From contig JANVFP010000051.1 in the NCBI GenBank assembly GCA_027919835.1, positions 124,001-188,000 on the forward strand: a stretch of 64,000 nucleotides of DNA. The letters are read 5' to 3'. A program made the translations under genes and the position numbers. Positions 13,467-25,400 of the stretch are shown here, one piece after another. Within the stretch, counting starts at the first letter, position 1; every line of letters starts with the position of its first letter. The notes below the pieces were generated by a model, which worked only from the letters and a program-made list of their open reading frames with translations, was not told the DNA's origin and searched no databases. Source of the DNA: Lentinula raphanica. Its lineage: Eukaryota; Basidiomycota; Agaricomycetes; Agaricales; Omphalotaceae.

Positions 13467-15377
13467 ATGTCGTTCAGCGAGGAAAAAGACAAGAACATAT
13501 ACGATGGGAAGCTCGAAGTCGAGTCTGGCTCTGGCCCACTCGTCGAGGATGAGCAAGTCTTCGAGGAGGAGAGGGAGTTGAAGTAGGTTTTTTCGTTTCG
13601 CTTCACGGTCTTCTACATGGTCACTGATTCCTTCTATTAGGCGTGGACTGCAGCAGAGACACATCCAGATGATTGCTCTTGCTGGTACCATCGGAACGGT
13701 TAGTCGTTGTACTCTCTGAAGACGGCAACTAATCAGTTTCCCTTCAGGGTCTTTTCTTAAGCTCGGGTCGCGCGCTTTCTGCTGGAGGTCCTGTCGGTGC
13801 TCTCCTCGGTTATCTCTTCACCGGTATCCTAGTATCGGGCGTTGTGTTGTCCATCGCCGAGCTATCCGCACTCGTTCCTCTTACCGGTTCCTACGTTCGA
13901 CATGCCGAATACTTCTTCGACCCCGCTTTATCCTTCGCTATCGGATGGAATACTGTTTACTCATGCTGCGTCTCCATCCCCGCCGAAGTTACTGCTGCGG
14001 CCGTGCTGATATCTTTCTGGACAACTTCTGTTTCTAACGGAGTCTGGATCACAATCATGGGGTTGCTTATCATTGGCACCAACATGTTCTTCGTCAGGGT
14101 CTATGGAGAACTCGAGTTCAGTTTCTCGATGCTCAAGATCATGCTCATTGTAGGGTTGATCATAATGGTAAGGCTACTTCTCCCGCAATGACTAGCGTAT
14201 CAGAAGCTGATCATTTTTGATCAAAGGGTCTCTGTATCGATCTTGGCGGTGTAGCCGGACAACCACGTCTTGGCTTCCAGTACTGGAGGAACCCGGTACG
14301 TGCTGATCGGTTGTCTTCTTCAGACAATGCTAATCATCATTCTTCCTAAGGGGCCCTTTGTCCAATACCTCGGTATCGAGGGCTCTCTTGGTCAATTTCT
14401 GGGTTTCTGGACAACATTTTCCAATGCTGCTTACGCATACGCTGGTATCGAGTCCATCGCCGCCGCCGCCGCCGAAACCAAGAGTCCTCGTCGCAACATT
14501 CCCAAGGCCGCGAAACGTATCTTCGTCCGAGTCTTGCTCTTCTACGTTCTCTCCATCCTCATTGTCACAATGATTGTGCCATCCAACAGCCCCTTCCTTC
14601 TCAATAGTTCTGACACCGCTAGCGAGAGTCCTTTCGTTATCGCCGCTAATCTCGCAGGCATCAAAGTCGTTCCTCATATTGTCAACGCTGTTGTTTTGAC
14701 CAGTGCGTGGTCTTCAGGAAACTCTTCGATGCTGGTTAGTCGGAGTCCTATGTGTTCAAGAGCCTATCTGATTCATTCTGTTCCTACAGGGTGGCTCCAG
14801 AACGCTTTACGGTCTCGCTCGTGAAGGTCATGCCCCGAAATTCCTCCTTCGCACCAATCGTTATGGTATCCCTTACATCTGCGTATCCTTCGTCAGTGTC
14901 TTCATTGCTCTTGGATACATGACCCTCGAGAGTTCGGCTTCGACTGTCTTTGGATGGTTCCAGGACCTTGTCTCCGCCGCTGCTCTAGTCACATGGATGA
15001 CCATTTGTTTGGTCTATCTTCGCTTCTACTACGCCTGCAAACGACAGGGTATCAGCCGAAGTGAACTTCCTTGGGCTGCACCTTTCCAACCATACGCGGC
15101 TTGGATGGGTCTACTAGGCTTTGGTCTCATCTTGCTCACTGGAGGATTTGCCGTCTTCATTCATGGAGAGTGGGACACCGAAACGTTCTTCAGCGCTTAC
15201 TTCAACATCCCTCTCATCTTCGGCTTGTACTTCGGGTACAAGTTCACAAAGAAGACGAAATTCGTTACTTTGGATGAGATGCCCATCCGTCATTACATCG
15301 ACATCGCGAACGAGAATCCAGAACCGGAAGAGATTCCTCCGAAAGGCTGGAAGAAGCTCAACATCCTCTGGACGTAA
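13467..15377 (+). CDS. Amino-acid permease (APC superfamily, fungal YAT type), 544 aa
   Basis: Six exons (13467..13582, 13641..13698, 13748..14167, 14227..14295, 14351..14734, 14790..15377) give 545 codons in one frame with canonical 49-59 nt introns. After a polar acidic N-tail of about 38 residues the protein enters the classic permease start: HIQMIALAGTIGTGLFLSSG in TM1, then the Gly/Ala-rich TM2, SIAELSALVPLTGSYVRH, and a WNTVYSCCVSIPAE segment. About twelve hydrophobic helices follow. The C-terminus is hydrophilic and contains DEMPIRHY. In the family these plasma-membrane proteins import amino acids by proton symport. Substrate cannot be told from sequence. Length and all hallmark regions look normal, so it is probably functional and is the most ordinary gene of the window. 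Confidence 0.95.
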
Positions 15378-16460
15378 TTGACCTGGCTGCTGCGGGATAT
15401 GGGTTCTGATGAGCACAGTGTATATACTTGTACCGCTCAAAAATTATTCTTTTCTCTAGTCTTTATAATGTATAAGAGTGGGTATGAAAAACTAATGACA
15501 GCTTTTCAATCTGGAGTCTACTGGTCAATATCTTGCTGTTTGTTGTGCCGCGTATCAGGCAAACAGCAGGCTCAACCTATGCTGCCACTGTCCGAACATG
15601 TAGTAGTCCGACTTCACGTTAGGGAGTGGGTGACAGAGTTCATGCACCTCCCTCTCTGAACGTGAATGGGTTTCATGAGCGAGTCGCAGTCTCGTGAGTC
15701 TTTAGTAGATAAGGACAGCGATTTTCTGTCTGCATTTCATTCGTGCTCATCTATCCGCAAAAGGATCCACGATTCAGCGCTCTCTTGGCCCTTGCCCAAC
15801 AATTCGTGATCTCATGCATTCGTAGACCAATAAATTACAAGGCGAATGAGAATCAGTCAATTAGAGTCGATTTGGTTTCCGTATTTCTACTTATAACACA
15901 GTTCCTCCTCTTTCAGTATGTCGTCCGAGGACATTGTGGGATTGGTGGTGCCTTGACTTTCACACTCTGGCAGGATTTTGCCTTTCTGATGCTGGGGTGA
16001 GTTAGACGAACGATGAGCTTGACTGCGTCCTGGAAAGTGTTCGGTTCATCTTTTGATGTTCACGCTACACGTAATCTCTATCTCAGTTCCTGAGCATCCG
16101 GATTTTCATTCTTCCTGCGATGTTTGGGGTGAATGTTACAGTATACTCTAACAGATCGAAAGATAGGAAGCATACAGGTACACCGCAGACTATGGTGACA
16201 ACAGAATTCGCAGCAACCATCCTTGAATCCTGATCAAAGAGAACCGCTTTGATGACTATTTCGAACGGGACGAACAAACGAATGACGCGGCAGTCTCAAG
16301 CACTCCTTCACACAAGGGTTTATTCGAGTGCCGGGGATAGATCGTAGGTCGCTCCTGCTTTCGCCGCTCCCATGAATGATCCAGTTTCGGATACAGCAAA
16401 CGAAGCAGCAGTACTGGCAGTGAGAGCAAGAACGGACCAACGATTCTCTGTGCAAACAGT
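15378..16460. other. Intergenic region after the permease
   Basis: This is the 3' flank of the permease followed by about 1 kb without a supportable gene. I see no RNA gene or long repeat before the direct repeat that begins at 16461. Confidence 0.5.
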
Positions 16461-16623
16461 TTCGAGTTGCTTTCACTTAACGAGATTCTGACAATGACAA
16501 TCTAAGTTTATTAACATGAGGTCCTGATAGTCTAAGATGGGGTAGCACTAGCGGAAAGCAAATTTCTACGATTACCGAAATTTACTAACCAAGCTGGGGT
16601 GCGAAAGTCAGTTACGAATAACC
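16461..16623 (+). repeat. Direct repeat copy 1 (split-repeat partner)
   Basis: About 163 bp beginning ttcgagttgctttcactta and ending near acgaataaccca is repeated almost exactly at 16882..17046. The only clear difference inside the repeat is an a/g change (ggggtagcActagc versus ggggtagcGctagc). The copies are separated by 258 bp of unrelated sequence. Confidence 0.85.
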
Positions 16624-16881
16624 CACTTTTGCAACTATCAGTAAACTCATCTTAAAAACTTACTAGTCAAAGGGTGGGTAGGAGGGTCCAAATTTGATGA
16701 AATTCTTGCACTTGTAACGAACTCTTCTCCAGAAGAGTGTCGGAATCGAATATTCTGAGTTGTTAACGATACGAGTACACAAGAGTAGAGCGAGAAGTAC
16801 GAAGCGTCATAGGCGCTCATCTACGTTTATTTCCCACAAGCTCGAAACCACAGATTCCCACGCCATCTCGGAATCTTTCCA

Positions 16882-17046
16882 TTTCGAGTTGCTTTCACTT
16901 AACGAGATTCTGACAATGACAATCTAAGTTTATTAACATGAGGTCCTGATAGTCTAAGATGGGGTAGCGCTAGCGGAAAGCAAATTTCTACGATTACCGA
17001 AATTTACTAACCAAGCTGGGGTGCGAAAGTCAGTTACGAATAACCC
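16882..17046 (+). repeat. Direct repeat copy 2 (split-repeat partner)
   Basis: Second copy of the repeat at 16461..16623, lying just downstream of the recombinase stop when the minus strand is read. In Ngaro/PAT-type DIRS elements the end beyond the recombinase has the order B1-A2-B2. This copy would be B1, 16624..16881 would be A2 and 16461..16623 B2. No matching A1 was recognised on the other side. Confidence 0.75.
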
Positions 17047-17125
17047 AACCCCAAAGCCTAGCGCATCGTTACTGGATAACGAACCCCAAAGCTTGCAAGC
17101 AAGGCGAAGGATAACTCTTTCCTCC

Positions 17126-18070
17126 TCACCTAATCCGCAAGATGTGTTCAGCTTGATCACCGACATGAATAGTAGCTAGTTGATCCAAATTCCTCCAATA
17201 ACGAAGAAATGCATCAGACCTCCACCTCCCTAAGGTCTTCACCACATCCGGCGAGATTCCAGCGAGGAGATAGTGGGTGGTCCCTCCAATCCGAAAACAG
17301 TGGCCCGTAATCCTCGGAATCCCATGGGTGCTCCACGTCTCATTACATGTCCTCAAAAATGCCGATCTCAAAAGGACGTCCAGTCCGCCGTCTTTGTTTC
17401 TGAATGCGAATAGCGGATCCCCTGGACCAAGCTTGTTCGCCTCCAGGTGCTTTCTCAAAGCTCGGACTGGGTCGACCTCCATCCTATTCGGCGTCACCAC
17501 CACCTTCTCCCCCCTAACTTGCTGAGTCTTCGTTTTGGGTAGATGAAGAACCCGAGCTCCATTCCCATTCGGCTCGGCGAGATCTCGTACGCGAGGAAGA
17601 AATGTTGGGTAGGCATTGATGGAAGAAGAATGGGGAAGTGCCTCTATTGCTCTCATTTGTCCGAAGAACAACAGCACCGCTGCTGCATTCCTGCAGCGAC
17701 GAAAACCTTCGTCTCCCTCCTAGTCCTGGAAGAGAATCTTCAAGTATTCGACTTTGACTGGAGATCTTTCTTCCTGAACTGACGTCTCTGGAGTGTGCCT
17801 ATGTACGCCTTTGAGTACCTGATCCAAACGAGGTCCACCCTTCCACGCTAGACCCCTTCTGATCACCCACTTCTTCACCGCAGAGATATACGTCCGAGCT
17901 GTCGCACCTGCTACTTTCCCCGCAAACAAAACGGCAAATTCGCAGATGAGCTGCTCCGTGGGCGGAGACACGTCCTGTGGTCCCAATCCTCGTTTGGTGG
18001 CAAAGAGAAGAAATATGTCGACTTGGCGATGTTGCCTGATCTGAGTTTCGACCGTGACTGAATCCTGCAT
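17126..18070 (-). pseudogene. Tyrosine recombinase with one in-frame TAG
   Basis: The frame runs from 18070 to 17126 (314 codons) and is interrupted only by a TAG at 17722..17720. The part before the stop resembles a SAM-like core-binding domain (VAGATARTYISAVKKW). The part after it is the catalytic domain: a first arginine in FFGQMRAIEAL, the H-x-x-R box GHCFRIGG, LGRWRSD, and a candidate tyrosine nucleophile in FLRYWR. The R-H-R-Y tetrad is thus present, and the loss is a recent-looking nonsense change. These enzymes cut and rejoin DNA through a 3'-phosphotyrosine and integrate circular intermediates. A functional read-through or a spliced stop is possible, but I see no good splice pair around the TAG. 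Confidence 0.85.
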
Positions 18071-18465
18071 TATGTCCTGAACGCGTTGGGCGAGATTCTC
18101 GTTTTCTTCGTCATTACCCTGTCCTATATAGTGAGTGGGTTAATTTATCAAAAATATACAGCATATTGGTGAATAGAGAACACTTAGAATACCCTCCAGG
18201 ACCTCCAGAAAATTTTCACCTAACGATATAATTAAGGGGATGGCGCGTTATGGACGTTGCAGGCAATGAGCAGAAATGACAGCTTCTTTCCCACGCTTTC
18301 TATAGGCACAAAAATTTCACCGTTATTCACCACAACCACGATGAGTGTTTTACTCAACTACTATCTAGGATGCTCAGGAGTATACCTAGACACATATTGT
18401 ACATCACTGTTGGTATAGAAAATCATGACGACAATGAAAATTATATGTGAGAAAAAATAGAGCAA
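18071..18465. other. Non-coding spacer before tandem repeat
   Basis: AT-rich stretch with no recognisable gene. It lies between the start of the recombinase frame and the first unit of the 164-bp tandem repeat. Confidence 0.45.
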
Positions 18466-19022
18466 TTAAGCGCTCTATGTCGGATCCGACTCAGATCTAA
18501 CATGTCTTGTATATCATATTATAGTCCTGGTTTTACAATAATAGTTTGTCATATTTTCAGCACTCATAGTAGCTACTATTGAGCTGTACTATATATTTCA
18601 ATCGTGATTGAAGCACTGTTTTACAGTAGTTAAGCGCTCTATGTCAGATCCGACTTAGATCTAACATGTCTCGTATATCATATTATAGTCCTGGTTTTAC
18701 AATAATAGTTTGTCATATTTTCAGCACTCATAGTAGCTACTATTGAGCTGTACTATATATTTCAATCGTGATTGAAGCACTTGTTTTACAGTAGTTAAGC
18801 GCTCTATGTCAGATCCGACTTAGATCTAACATGTCTCATATATCATATTATAGTCCTGGTTTTACAATAATAGTTTGTCATATTTTCAGCACTCATAGTA
18901 GCTACTATTGAGCTGTACTATATATCTCAATATTGATTGAAGCACTGTTTTACAGCAGTTAAGCGCTCTATGTCAGATCCGACTTAGATCTGACATGTCT
19001 CATATATTATATTGTAGTCCTG
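18466..19022 (+). repeat. Tandem repeat, unit about 164 bp, 3.4 copies
   Basis: Units begin with ttaagcgctctatgtc at 18466, 18630, 18795 and 18959, so the period is 164-165 bp. The units are nearly identical; the fourth stops after tagtcctgg near 19022. Each unit starts with a partly palindromic block (gatccgac...gatct). No reading frame is kept across units. Confidence 0.9.
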
Positions 19023-19560
19023 GCTCTGATATCAGAAGAATATCAGATCCATGCATGGTACATTACCTATATACTATGCTGAGACTCTATCAGTACTCTC
19101 ATTGACGGTTAAAGTCATTGCTTACCTTGTAGCAAAAAAATAAAGCACATAAGCGCTCCGATATCGGAAGAAAGTCAAATGTCGGAAGAAAGTTAGAAGA
19201 CAGTCAGATGCATCCATGGTACTATCTTATAGTCTATGTGATCATGTCAGATATCAGTGGCATTTTGGAGTAGCTCTGAGGGCTGCTTGAAGCTGTTTAA
19301 TGTCTTAATTGATCCAATGTCGGAAGAAAGTTGGATGTCGGAAGAGAGTCAGAAGAGAGTCAGAAGTATCTAAAGTACTACCCATTGCTCATGATACATA
19401 TCTCAGCTGTTCATAGCAGTGTAGCATACATCTAAGACTCACTTGTGGCCGTGCTGGTAGGGTCGTAATTGCTTGAAGTCTCAAGTGGTCTAATGTCGGA
19501 TGAAGGTCAGATGTATGTAATATACTAAAGATTTCAGCTCAGAGCAGTCTCATTTGCATT
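19023..19560 (+). repeat. Degenerate repeats around cggaagaaagt motif
   Basis: The motif atcggaagaaagtc / gtcggaagaaagttg recurs several times (near 19030, 19160, 19180, 19320, 19340), mixed with aagcgctcc blocks like those opening the 164-bp units. This looks like an older, diverged continuation of the same repeat family. No gene. Confidence 0.55.
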
Positions 19561-19706
19561 CAAGTGCAGTACAAATAATCTACAATACTCATTCTACAAT
19601 ACCCAATTTACAATATCCAAGAAATACAGCACGATCGTATAATACAGCACACTACTATATACAGTACAAAAAGCTTGCAATATCAAATCAACTCAAATCG
19701 GTACAC

Positions 19707-20132
19707 TTATTCTTGCAACAAAAGATGGACTATATCCCCCAAACGTAATGAACCGACTTCCCATCGGATAAAAGCCGTGCCACAGCCTGTGTTGGTGAAT
19801 GGTGTAATACGCGTACGGGCGCGTAGGGTAGAAGAGTCGAATGGTATAGTGTGGATGAAATATACGGGGGCCACAGCTTCACGACGAAGGCAGCGTTAGT
19901 TGACGGATGATAAAAAGTATTGACCGACGACGTACGCGATAACCCATATCTTCGGAATCCCATATGGACAGTCCCATTCCGCTCGATGCGCCCAAGCTCC
20001 TCGTACTGCTCGAATAATACTGGCGTCCGATGGACGGTGATGCGTAGATGTTGCCCAGTAGATTGTAATCTATGTACCGCTGTTAGTCGTATATGCAGAT
20101 TGAATCGAAAGACGTACCTCAGTTTCGGCCAT
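19707..20132 (-). CDS. Small unrecognised protein, 109 aa, three exons
   Basis: Exons 20118..20132, 19925..20069 and 19707..19876 join through introns of 48 nt each (gtacgt...catag and gtcaat...gaag, the latter with a ctaac branch-like site) to give 110 codons. The product begins MAETEITIYWATS and ends with WEVGSLRLGDIVHLLLQE. It has no family motif I recognise. The intron size matches that of confirmed genes in the window, which supports reality, but the gene sits among decayed repeats and could be a fragment of a mobile element. The last intron donor is a choice made to keep an open frame. Confidence 0.45.
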
Positions 20133-20279
20133 AATTTTGATTGTCGACGATGGCAATGATGATGAGGACGACAGAGAAGCAACGCGGTGAGCTTACGCTG
20201 CAGCGGGGATGCCCTGAGCACTGCCGAGGACTTGGGCGTCGTCAGAGTTGGGGGGGAAAAAGTGAAAAAAGTGCGCCCT

Positions 20280-20345
20280 TATAAGCTATCCGATATTAAG
20301 CGCTCCGGACCGGTGATCCGACCGGCGCTTAGTTAATTTGCGCTC
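20280..20345. repeat. aagcgct-containing inverted repeat, possible element end
   Basis: The block ttaagcgctccggaccggtg / atccgaccggcgctta is an imperfect inverted repeat. Its outer arms resemble the start of the 164-bp units (ttaagcgct...cggatcc). It could be the right end of an element beginning near 18466, but the match is short. Confidence 0.35.
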
Positions 20346-20819
20346 TTGAACTGCAACAGTCATCGTCAATGCTGCCGCGCACAGTGACGGGCCATATACA
20401 GATGTTTATGAGCCACAAAAGACTGAGTAGATCAGTCTTTTAAATGCAAGGGTTTCAGAGAAATGGGTTGAGGAGGAGAACAGCGTCAATGAAGATGATT
20501 CTCCTCATCGCCTGGTAACAGCTATTGTCGTCGCTGCGTCCAGGCGATGAAGACAGCGTCATTCACGTTGAGCTTTGCTCATCGTACGCTATCTACTGCG
20601 ACACTATCATGTACTAGTGTCGCGTACAAAATTTTTGCCACATTTCGGCAAGCATTCGGCGTTACTTTGTTCGGCCGAAATGCCGATACGTTGCATCACT
20701 TTCAGCCGAATTCGCCGACTCTTCGGCGGTCATTGCATTCTCGGCACCTCGGCGTATCATTCAAAAGCGCTGTCCTGTAACTTTCTCCCACGCTTCTTCC
20801 AGCTGAGGCTGTAACTTCT

Positions 20820-20978
20820 ATGCATAACATATGGGCAAGTGCCTGAAGCCTGTTTTGCATAACAGCGGGGCAGTTTGCCCACCACTCAATAAGCCTCACT
20901 ATAGCTCACTATAGCAGTGGATATAATGCATAACAACTTGGGCAACATGTTATGCATAACATTTAGGCAAGAATATTT
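20820..20978. repeat. Cluster of tgcataac...ggcaa motifs
   Basis: Four occurrences of tgcataac followed within about 10 nt by ggcaa or gggca lie at about 20820, 20855, 20927 and 20953. The last is inside the perfect 16-bp palindrome atgttatgcataacat. Such clustered motifs are typical of subterminal binding sites of DNA transposons; no transposase is recognisable beside them. Confidence 0.55.
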
Positions 20979-21044
20979 TTCAATATTTTTGAAAAAAAGA
21001 ATTAATTGTATCTTTTGAAATATCCATTTTTGGAAAAAACTGAC

Positions 21045-21068
21045 ACCCCCTATAGGGGGTCTTTTTTT
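21045..21068. repeat. Perfect palindrome followed by T tract
   Basis: accccctatagggggt is a perfect 16-bp palindrome followed by ctttttttaa. It could be a hairpin terminator for a small transcript read rightward or an element end. There is no evidence of an RNA gene upstream. Confidence 0.45.
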
Positions 21069-21089
21069 AAGGTCTATCAATATATCCTC

Positions 21090-21154
21090 AACCCCTAACC
21101 CCTAACCCAACCCCTAACCACCCTAACCCCTAACAAACCCCTAACCCTAACCTA
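21090..21154 (+). repeat. Telomere-like C-rich tract (CCCTAA type)
   Basis: About 65 bp made of cccctaac / ccctaac units with small slips. The plus strand is C-rich, which is the orientation of a left chromosome end. It is preceded by tatatcctcaacccc, which resembles the mirrored border of the right-hand tract near 53960 (atcctcgacccc on the complement). Confidence 0.85.
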
Positions 21155-21160
21155 CTTACA

Positions 21161-22427
21161 TGCCCGCCGGCAATACCGTATCTGCCGGTCTCTGCTCCCC
21201 CCAAACTCAAAACCTCAGCATCTTCCCAACCACCTCATCAATCCTCCCCGGATTTTTTTTCCTGAGTAGCTAGAACATTATACTAGAGGATGCTGACATA
21301 ACCATCCTCCCCCGACCTCCCCATCTCCCGCTATGAATTTTTTGAGAATTTCCAAAAGGTTTTCCGCATATCACCAGCATCTTCCGAAATACTGCCCCTA
21401 TCGCGTGTCTCGCCTAACCAAAAATTACGTCATGCATACGTCTTTCTTCGTCCCAACGTTTACGTCGGTACATCGAGTGCATCGTCCGCAACGAGCGCGT
21501 CATCCATTTCCCTCCTATTAGTGGCGTCCACTGCAGACTTCAACTACTCCGCGTCCAATCCCCACACGATAACGAGCAGCCAGCAGCTACATGACGTCAC
21601 GTTCATATCGATATCGTTTGTTCCCACGCGCTGTTCTACTCCGAACAACCAACCACAACGCGGACCTCTCTTTCAATCTCTGCCCACCAGCTGCATCCAC
21701 GCGTGGCCCTCTCGCTCTATCCGTCGCGTTCACATCGTATGCGATCCCTCCCACCAACTCCAGATTCCACCGAATCCCCTACTCGCTACACCACGCCATC
21801 CCCTACTCGCTACACCACGCCATCCCCCTCTACCCATTCACACATCCCCACTCCTGAAAACTCGTCACGTACGCTACCTTTTCTTGTATCAAAATCAAAT
21901 CGCTTGACCCCTTCCCCGCAGCGCATTTACAATGGCTCCGATCATTAACCAACCTCGCACCAGGGCCTGCCATTCCCGCGACAACAGTAAACCACCCTGT
22001 GCTACTCCAATGTACGCGGTCACCCCATACACACATCCCCAACCAACCCTTCGGGAATAACCCCTCATAACCCACTTCTCCAGCCATAACCTCATTGTCC
22101 TCAGTCATCCACTCGCCAGAGGCCGGGGTTATGAAGGGTGAGGGGTGAGCGCAGCGAACCCCGAGCCCCTTCGTCTATCCCGTCTCATAGGTCTCTTCCA
22201 CGCCTGACACCTCGTACACCTCACATACCTTGTAGACTATAATTCCCGCTCGGCTCACCTCAATCATTATACATTCCTCACGTACCTGACCGCCTCTTTC
22301 CCTTTACTAGCTGTTGAACTGTATCTGTATACAATGCAATATAATACCCTATCAACACCTCTTTATTTTCCCCGATGAAACCCCACTGCCACTCCCTAAT
22401 ACTAACACCGATCCATCGCCGCACCAC
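21161..22427. other. Spacer between telomere-like tract and helicase gene
   Basis: No supportable gene. A 23-bp unit (ccctactcgctacaccacgccat) is tandemly duplicated at about 21777-21823. Promoter and possible upstream exons of the helicase gene would lie here, but I could not identify them. Confidence 0.45.
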
Positions 22428-25400
22428 ATGACGTCGTTCACGACGTGTGCTAACAATTTGGCCGAAAACCAGGTCAAATTGTTACCACCGATTCCCGCTC
22501 ACAGGCTGTACCTGTTCACGCCAAGACGCCACCATTATCCCATTGCCAATTCCAATGCCCCGCATGTACGCTCAACCTTTTGTTCAATCCAAAAGCTGAA
22601 TCCCCTTACTAGACTTTGCAAACGCCCCGACTGTCCTCTACCATTTTCAGGCACCAACCCTCAAGTCCACGAAAAGAATTATCATTCAGCCCGCCATACT
22701 ATCACCCATGACGGTACATTCACACACGCGCTTGCATACTCACCCGTTCACTGGCTCTAATTAGGTCACAAAATGGTCATCCAACGACGGGAAGATGGCA
22801 AGCTTCCTTGTCCCTGTGGCTCAGAAGCCCATGCACGATACAACTTCCAAAAGTTCACCACCCTCAATCGCCAAGTTCCACACCCTGATTTCGATCTCTC
22901 ACCTTACCCCGATGATTTGATAACCCACGAACCCTCTGTCAGAGCCGATCAGCCCCTTCCCCCCGATACACCGGTTCAACCCGTAAGTCCTCCCAGCCCC
23001 GTCAACCAGCCATCTGCAGGGACCTCTGGCGGACGCGTAAACGACATAGATATGGCCGACAGCGACCAAGGTTCGTAAACACCGCATTCACTGCCCCCAC
23101 CCCACTCACACATCCACAGATCCAAACGATTCGCGAGACAGCGGCATCGCACACTATGGGGACCACGACCACCATACCCCTGTCGACCCTCTCACAAACT
23201 CATTACAATCGCCCCAAGACGTTCTCGCCTACCTTTCACGGTTCAACATCACCGTCGAACCCACATACTTGCTCACTATATGCACCGAATGTTGTACTCC
23301 CGTTTCTTATATCAACATGCGAAAACACCAATATCGCCAGCATTTTGCTAAAGCCTTTCTCCCCCAGGAGAACCGCCTTCCCTCTGCGGCCACCATTGAA
23401 CACTTACTGGTCCGCCTTGGCGCCCACGAACCGAAACCGATACCCGATGGCGGTATACCTTGTCCCCCCGGGATTAAAACGGTTCCGGGCTACAAATGCT
23501 CCATACCGCGTTGTCCTCAACCTGTATACGGAGCCGAGCGCACCCTCCGCGCACATTGGCCTCGTTTCCACCCAATGCTATCCATCTCTGATAGGCAATG
23601 GACCGACGTCAGTTGTTTCCCTCTTGTCACACAACGTAGCGAGAAGACGTACGTCGAAGTCTCTTCTCCATCTGAATCCGTCAACGCGCCCGACGCAATG
23701 AAGTACATACAAGCGTCCGCAGACATTTGTGATCTTCGCTCGCATACCCAAATATTCTCCGTCTCCACTAACGCCCGTCGCAAAGGTGCTGTATTCGCCC
23801 AATCCCGCTGGGACTTGGTCATCGATGGCATCAATTGTTGTCAAGTGGCCAACACCTCCTCCAAGGCCGTCTATGACACCCTACCTGGACTCGAACGTCT
23901 TCCTGTCGTCTGTAGAGACTACTATCAGTACGTCACCGACCGTATACCCCAACTGTCTATCCTAGTCCGCAGACACATCCTGTCACATAGTCCTAGGTAT
24001 GTCGCTTTCCTCCACACGTGCGTCTCTAATTCTTTTCCCAGTAATATAAAGAACAAACCGTTCTCCCGTCCACAAGAACTGGGTACCATTGACAAGGACT
24101 CTGATTATGTCGCTCGTTTCATTGCCTTCCTCGTCTCTCACCACCAAAAACCCATAGACAAGTTTCCTGTACCCCTGCACCCCGAACTCGCCGCTCAGCT
24201 CGAAGAGCTAGTCAACCAACTCCAAGAGAAGGAACGCTCCACTGAATCCTTCAAGGACCTCATTCACCAGACTGTGTGGCTCATCATATCTCGCCCTAGT
24301 CAGCAATTCTTGGAGAACGACCTCCTCTGCCCCTTCACGCGGTTCCTTATCGCCTCTAATCTCCGCGACGAAGGTGGGTTCTCAAAACCCAATGCTATTA
24401 CCCCGAACATCGCCAAAGCTCAGTGGGCTTTCCGCGCCACGGCTCTCGAGCAGATCTTACGAATACAGGGCGACTATGGCCATGACCCCATGCGGTACGT
24501 TCTCTGTTTTACCTCTCTCTTTCCCAATCAATGACCACCTTCCAGAGCGTACGAACAAGCCGTCAAAGTCTTCATTACAGACACCCATCCTGTCCTCTTT
24601 ACTACTCTCCGCCAACACATGAGCTTCTTCTCCGCTTTAGCCTACCGTCAACAAGGGCTTTCCAAGTTCCAGTGGAACATTGAACGCACTGTCCTCTCAA
24701 TGGATGGCCATCCCATCTCCGTCCAATCTTTCATTGATGGCATACAAAACACTTTGACTTGTGTCACCTCTCAGATACACCAACTATTCCGAGGGTGTCC
24801 ATACGAAGACATCTTACACCTCATCGATCAAGCTACCATACCAAGCAAATCTGGCCAACCCCGTTGGTTCTTAGACCAAGCATCAAACGAGATGCCGGGT
24901 TATTCTTTCTTCGACGAACCCCAGAATGGACTCCTTGCCCTGCGACCCCGCCTTCTCGAACACTTAATCCAAGATCCAACTTTGTTTTCCCTTTCGCTGA
25001 ACCCTCCCAAACTCACTTCCCACCATGGTTTGTGTCCTTCCCTTCCTCATTGCCTCCGCTGAACCCCTTCCAGGCGCCGTCTTCCAGTGGTTCAACGAGC
25101 TCGACGAGATCGTCAAAGGGTTATACTATCTCATCTGTACTACCTGGGGTGGCGGGGCCCGTGCAACCGAGGTTGAATACACCCTGTATGCCAACTATCC
25201 AGACAAGCAACGGAACGTGTACTATATCAATGGCCTCCTAACCATCGTCACCGAATACTCCAAAACCCAGTCGATAACAGGCGCAGGAAAACTCGTTGCT
25301 CGAACTCCCGCTTACCAGGTGAACCGACTACTCGTTCTCGTCCTCGGACTCGCTTTCTGGGCTGCCGGCTACATCGGATGCCACGTCGGCATGGCGAAGG

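Larger units (their letters stand above)
16461..18070 (-). mobile_element. Remnant of a tyrosine-recombinase element (DIRS/Ngaro-like or Crypton-like)
   Basis: The element is inferred from the recombinase pseudogene at 17126..18070 plus the paired direct repeats downstream of it. No reverse transcriptase or RNase H domain was seen next to it. It is therefore either a truncated DIRS-type retroelement or a recombinase-only element. Outer limits are uncertain, especially to the right, where unrelated tandem repeats begin. Confidence 0.5.

Noticed and set aside
17126..18070. Starship-type captain recombinase heading a giant element
   Set aside because: Starship captains carry a different domain type and are known from Ascomycota; the direct-repeat arrangement here fits DIRS/Ngaro-like elements better.
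23517..23844. Minus-strand open frames inside the helicase
   Set aside because: Shadows of the helicase exon, which has finger motifs and splice continuity on the plus strand.
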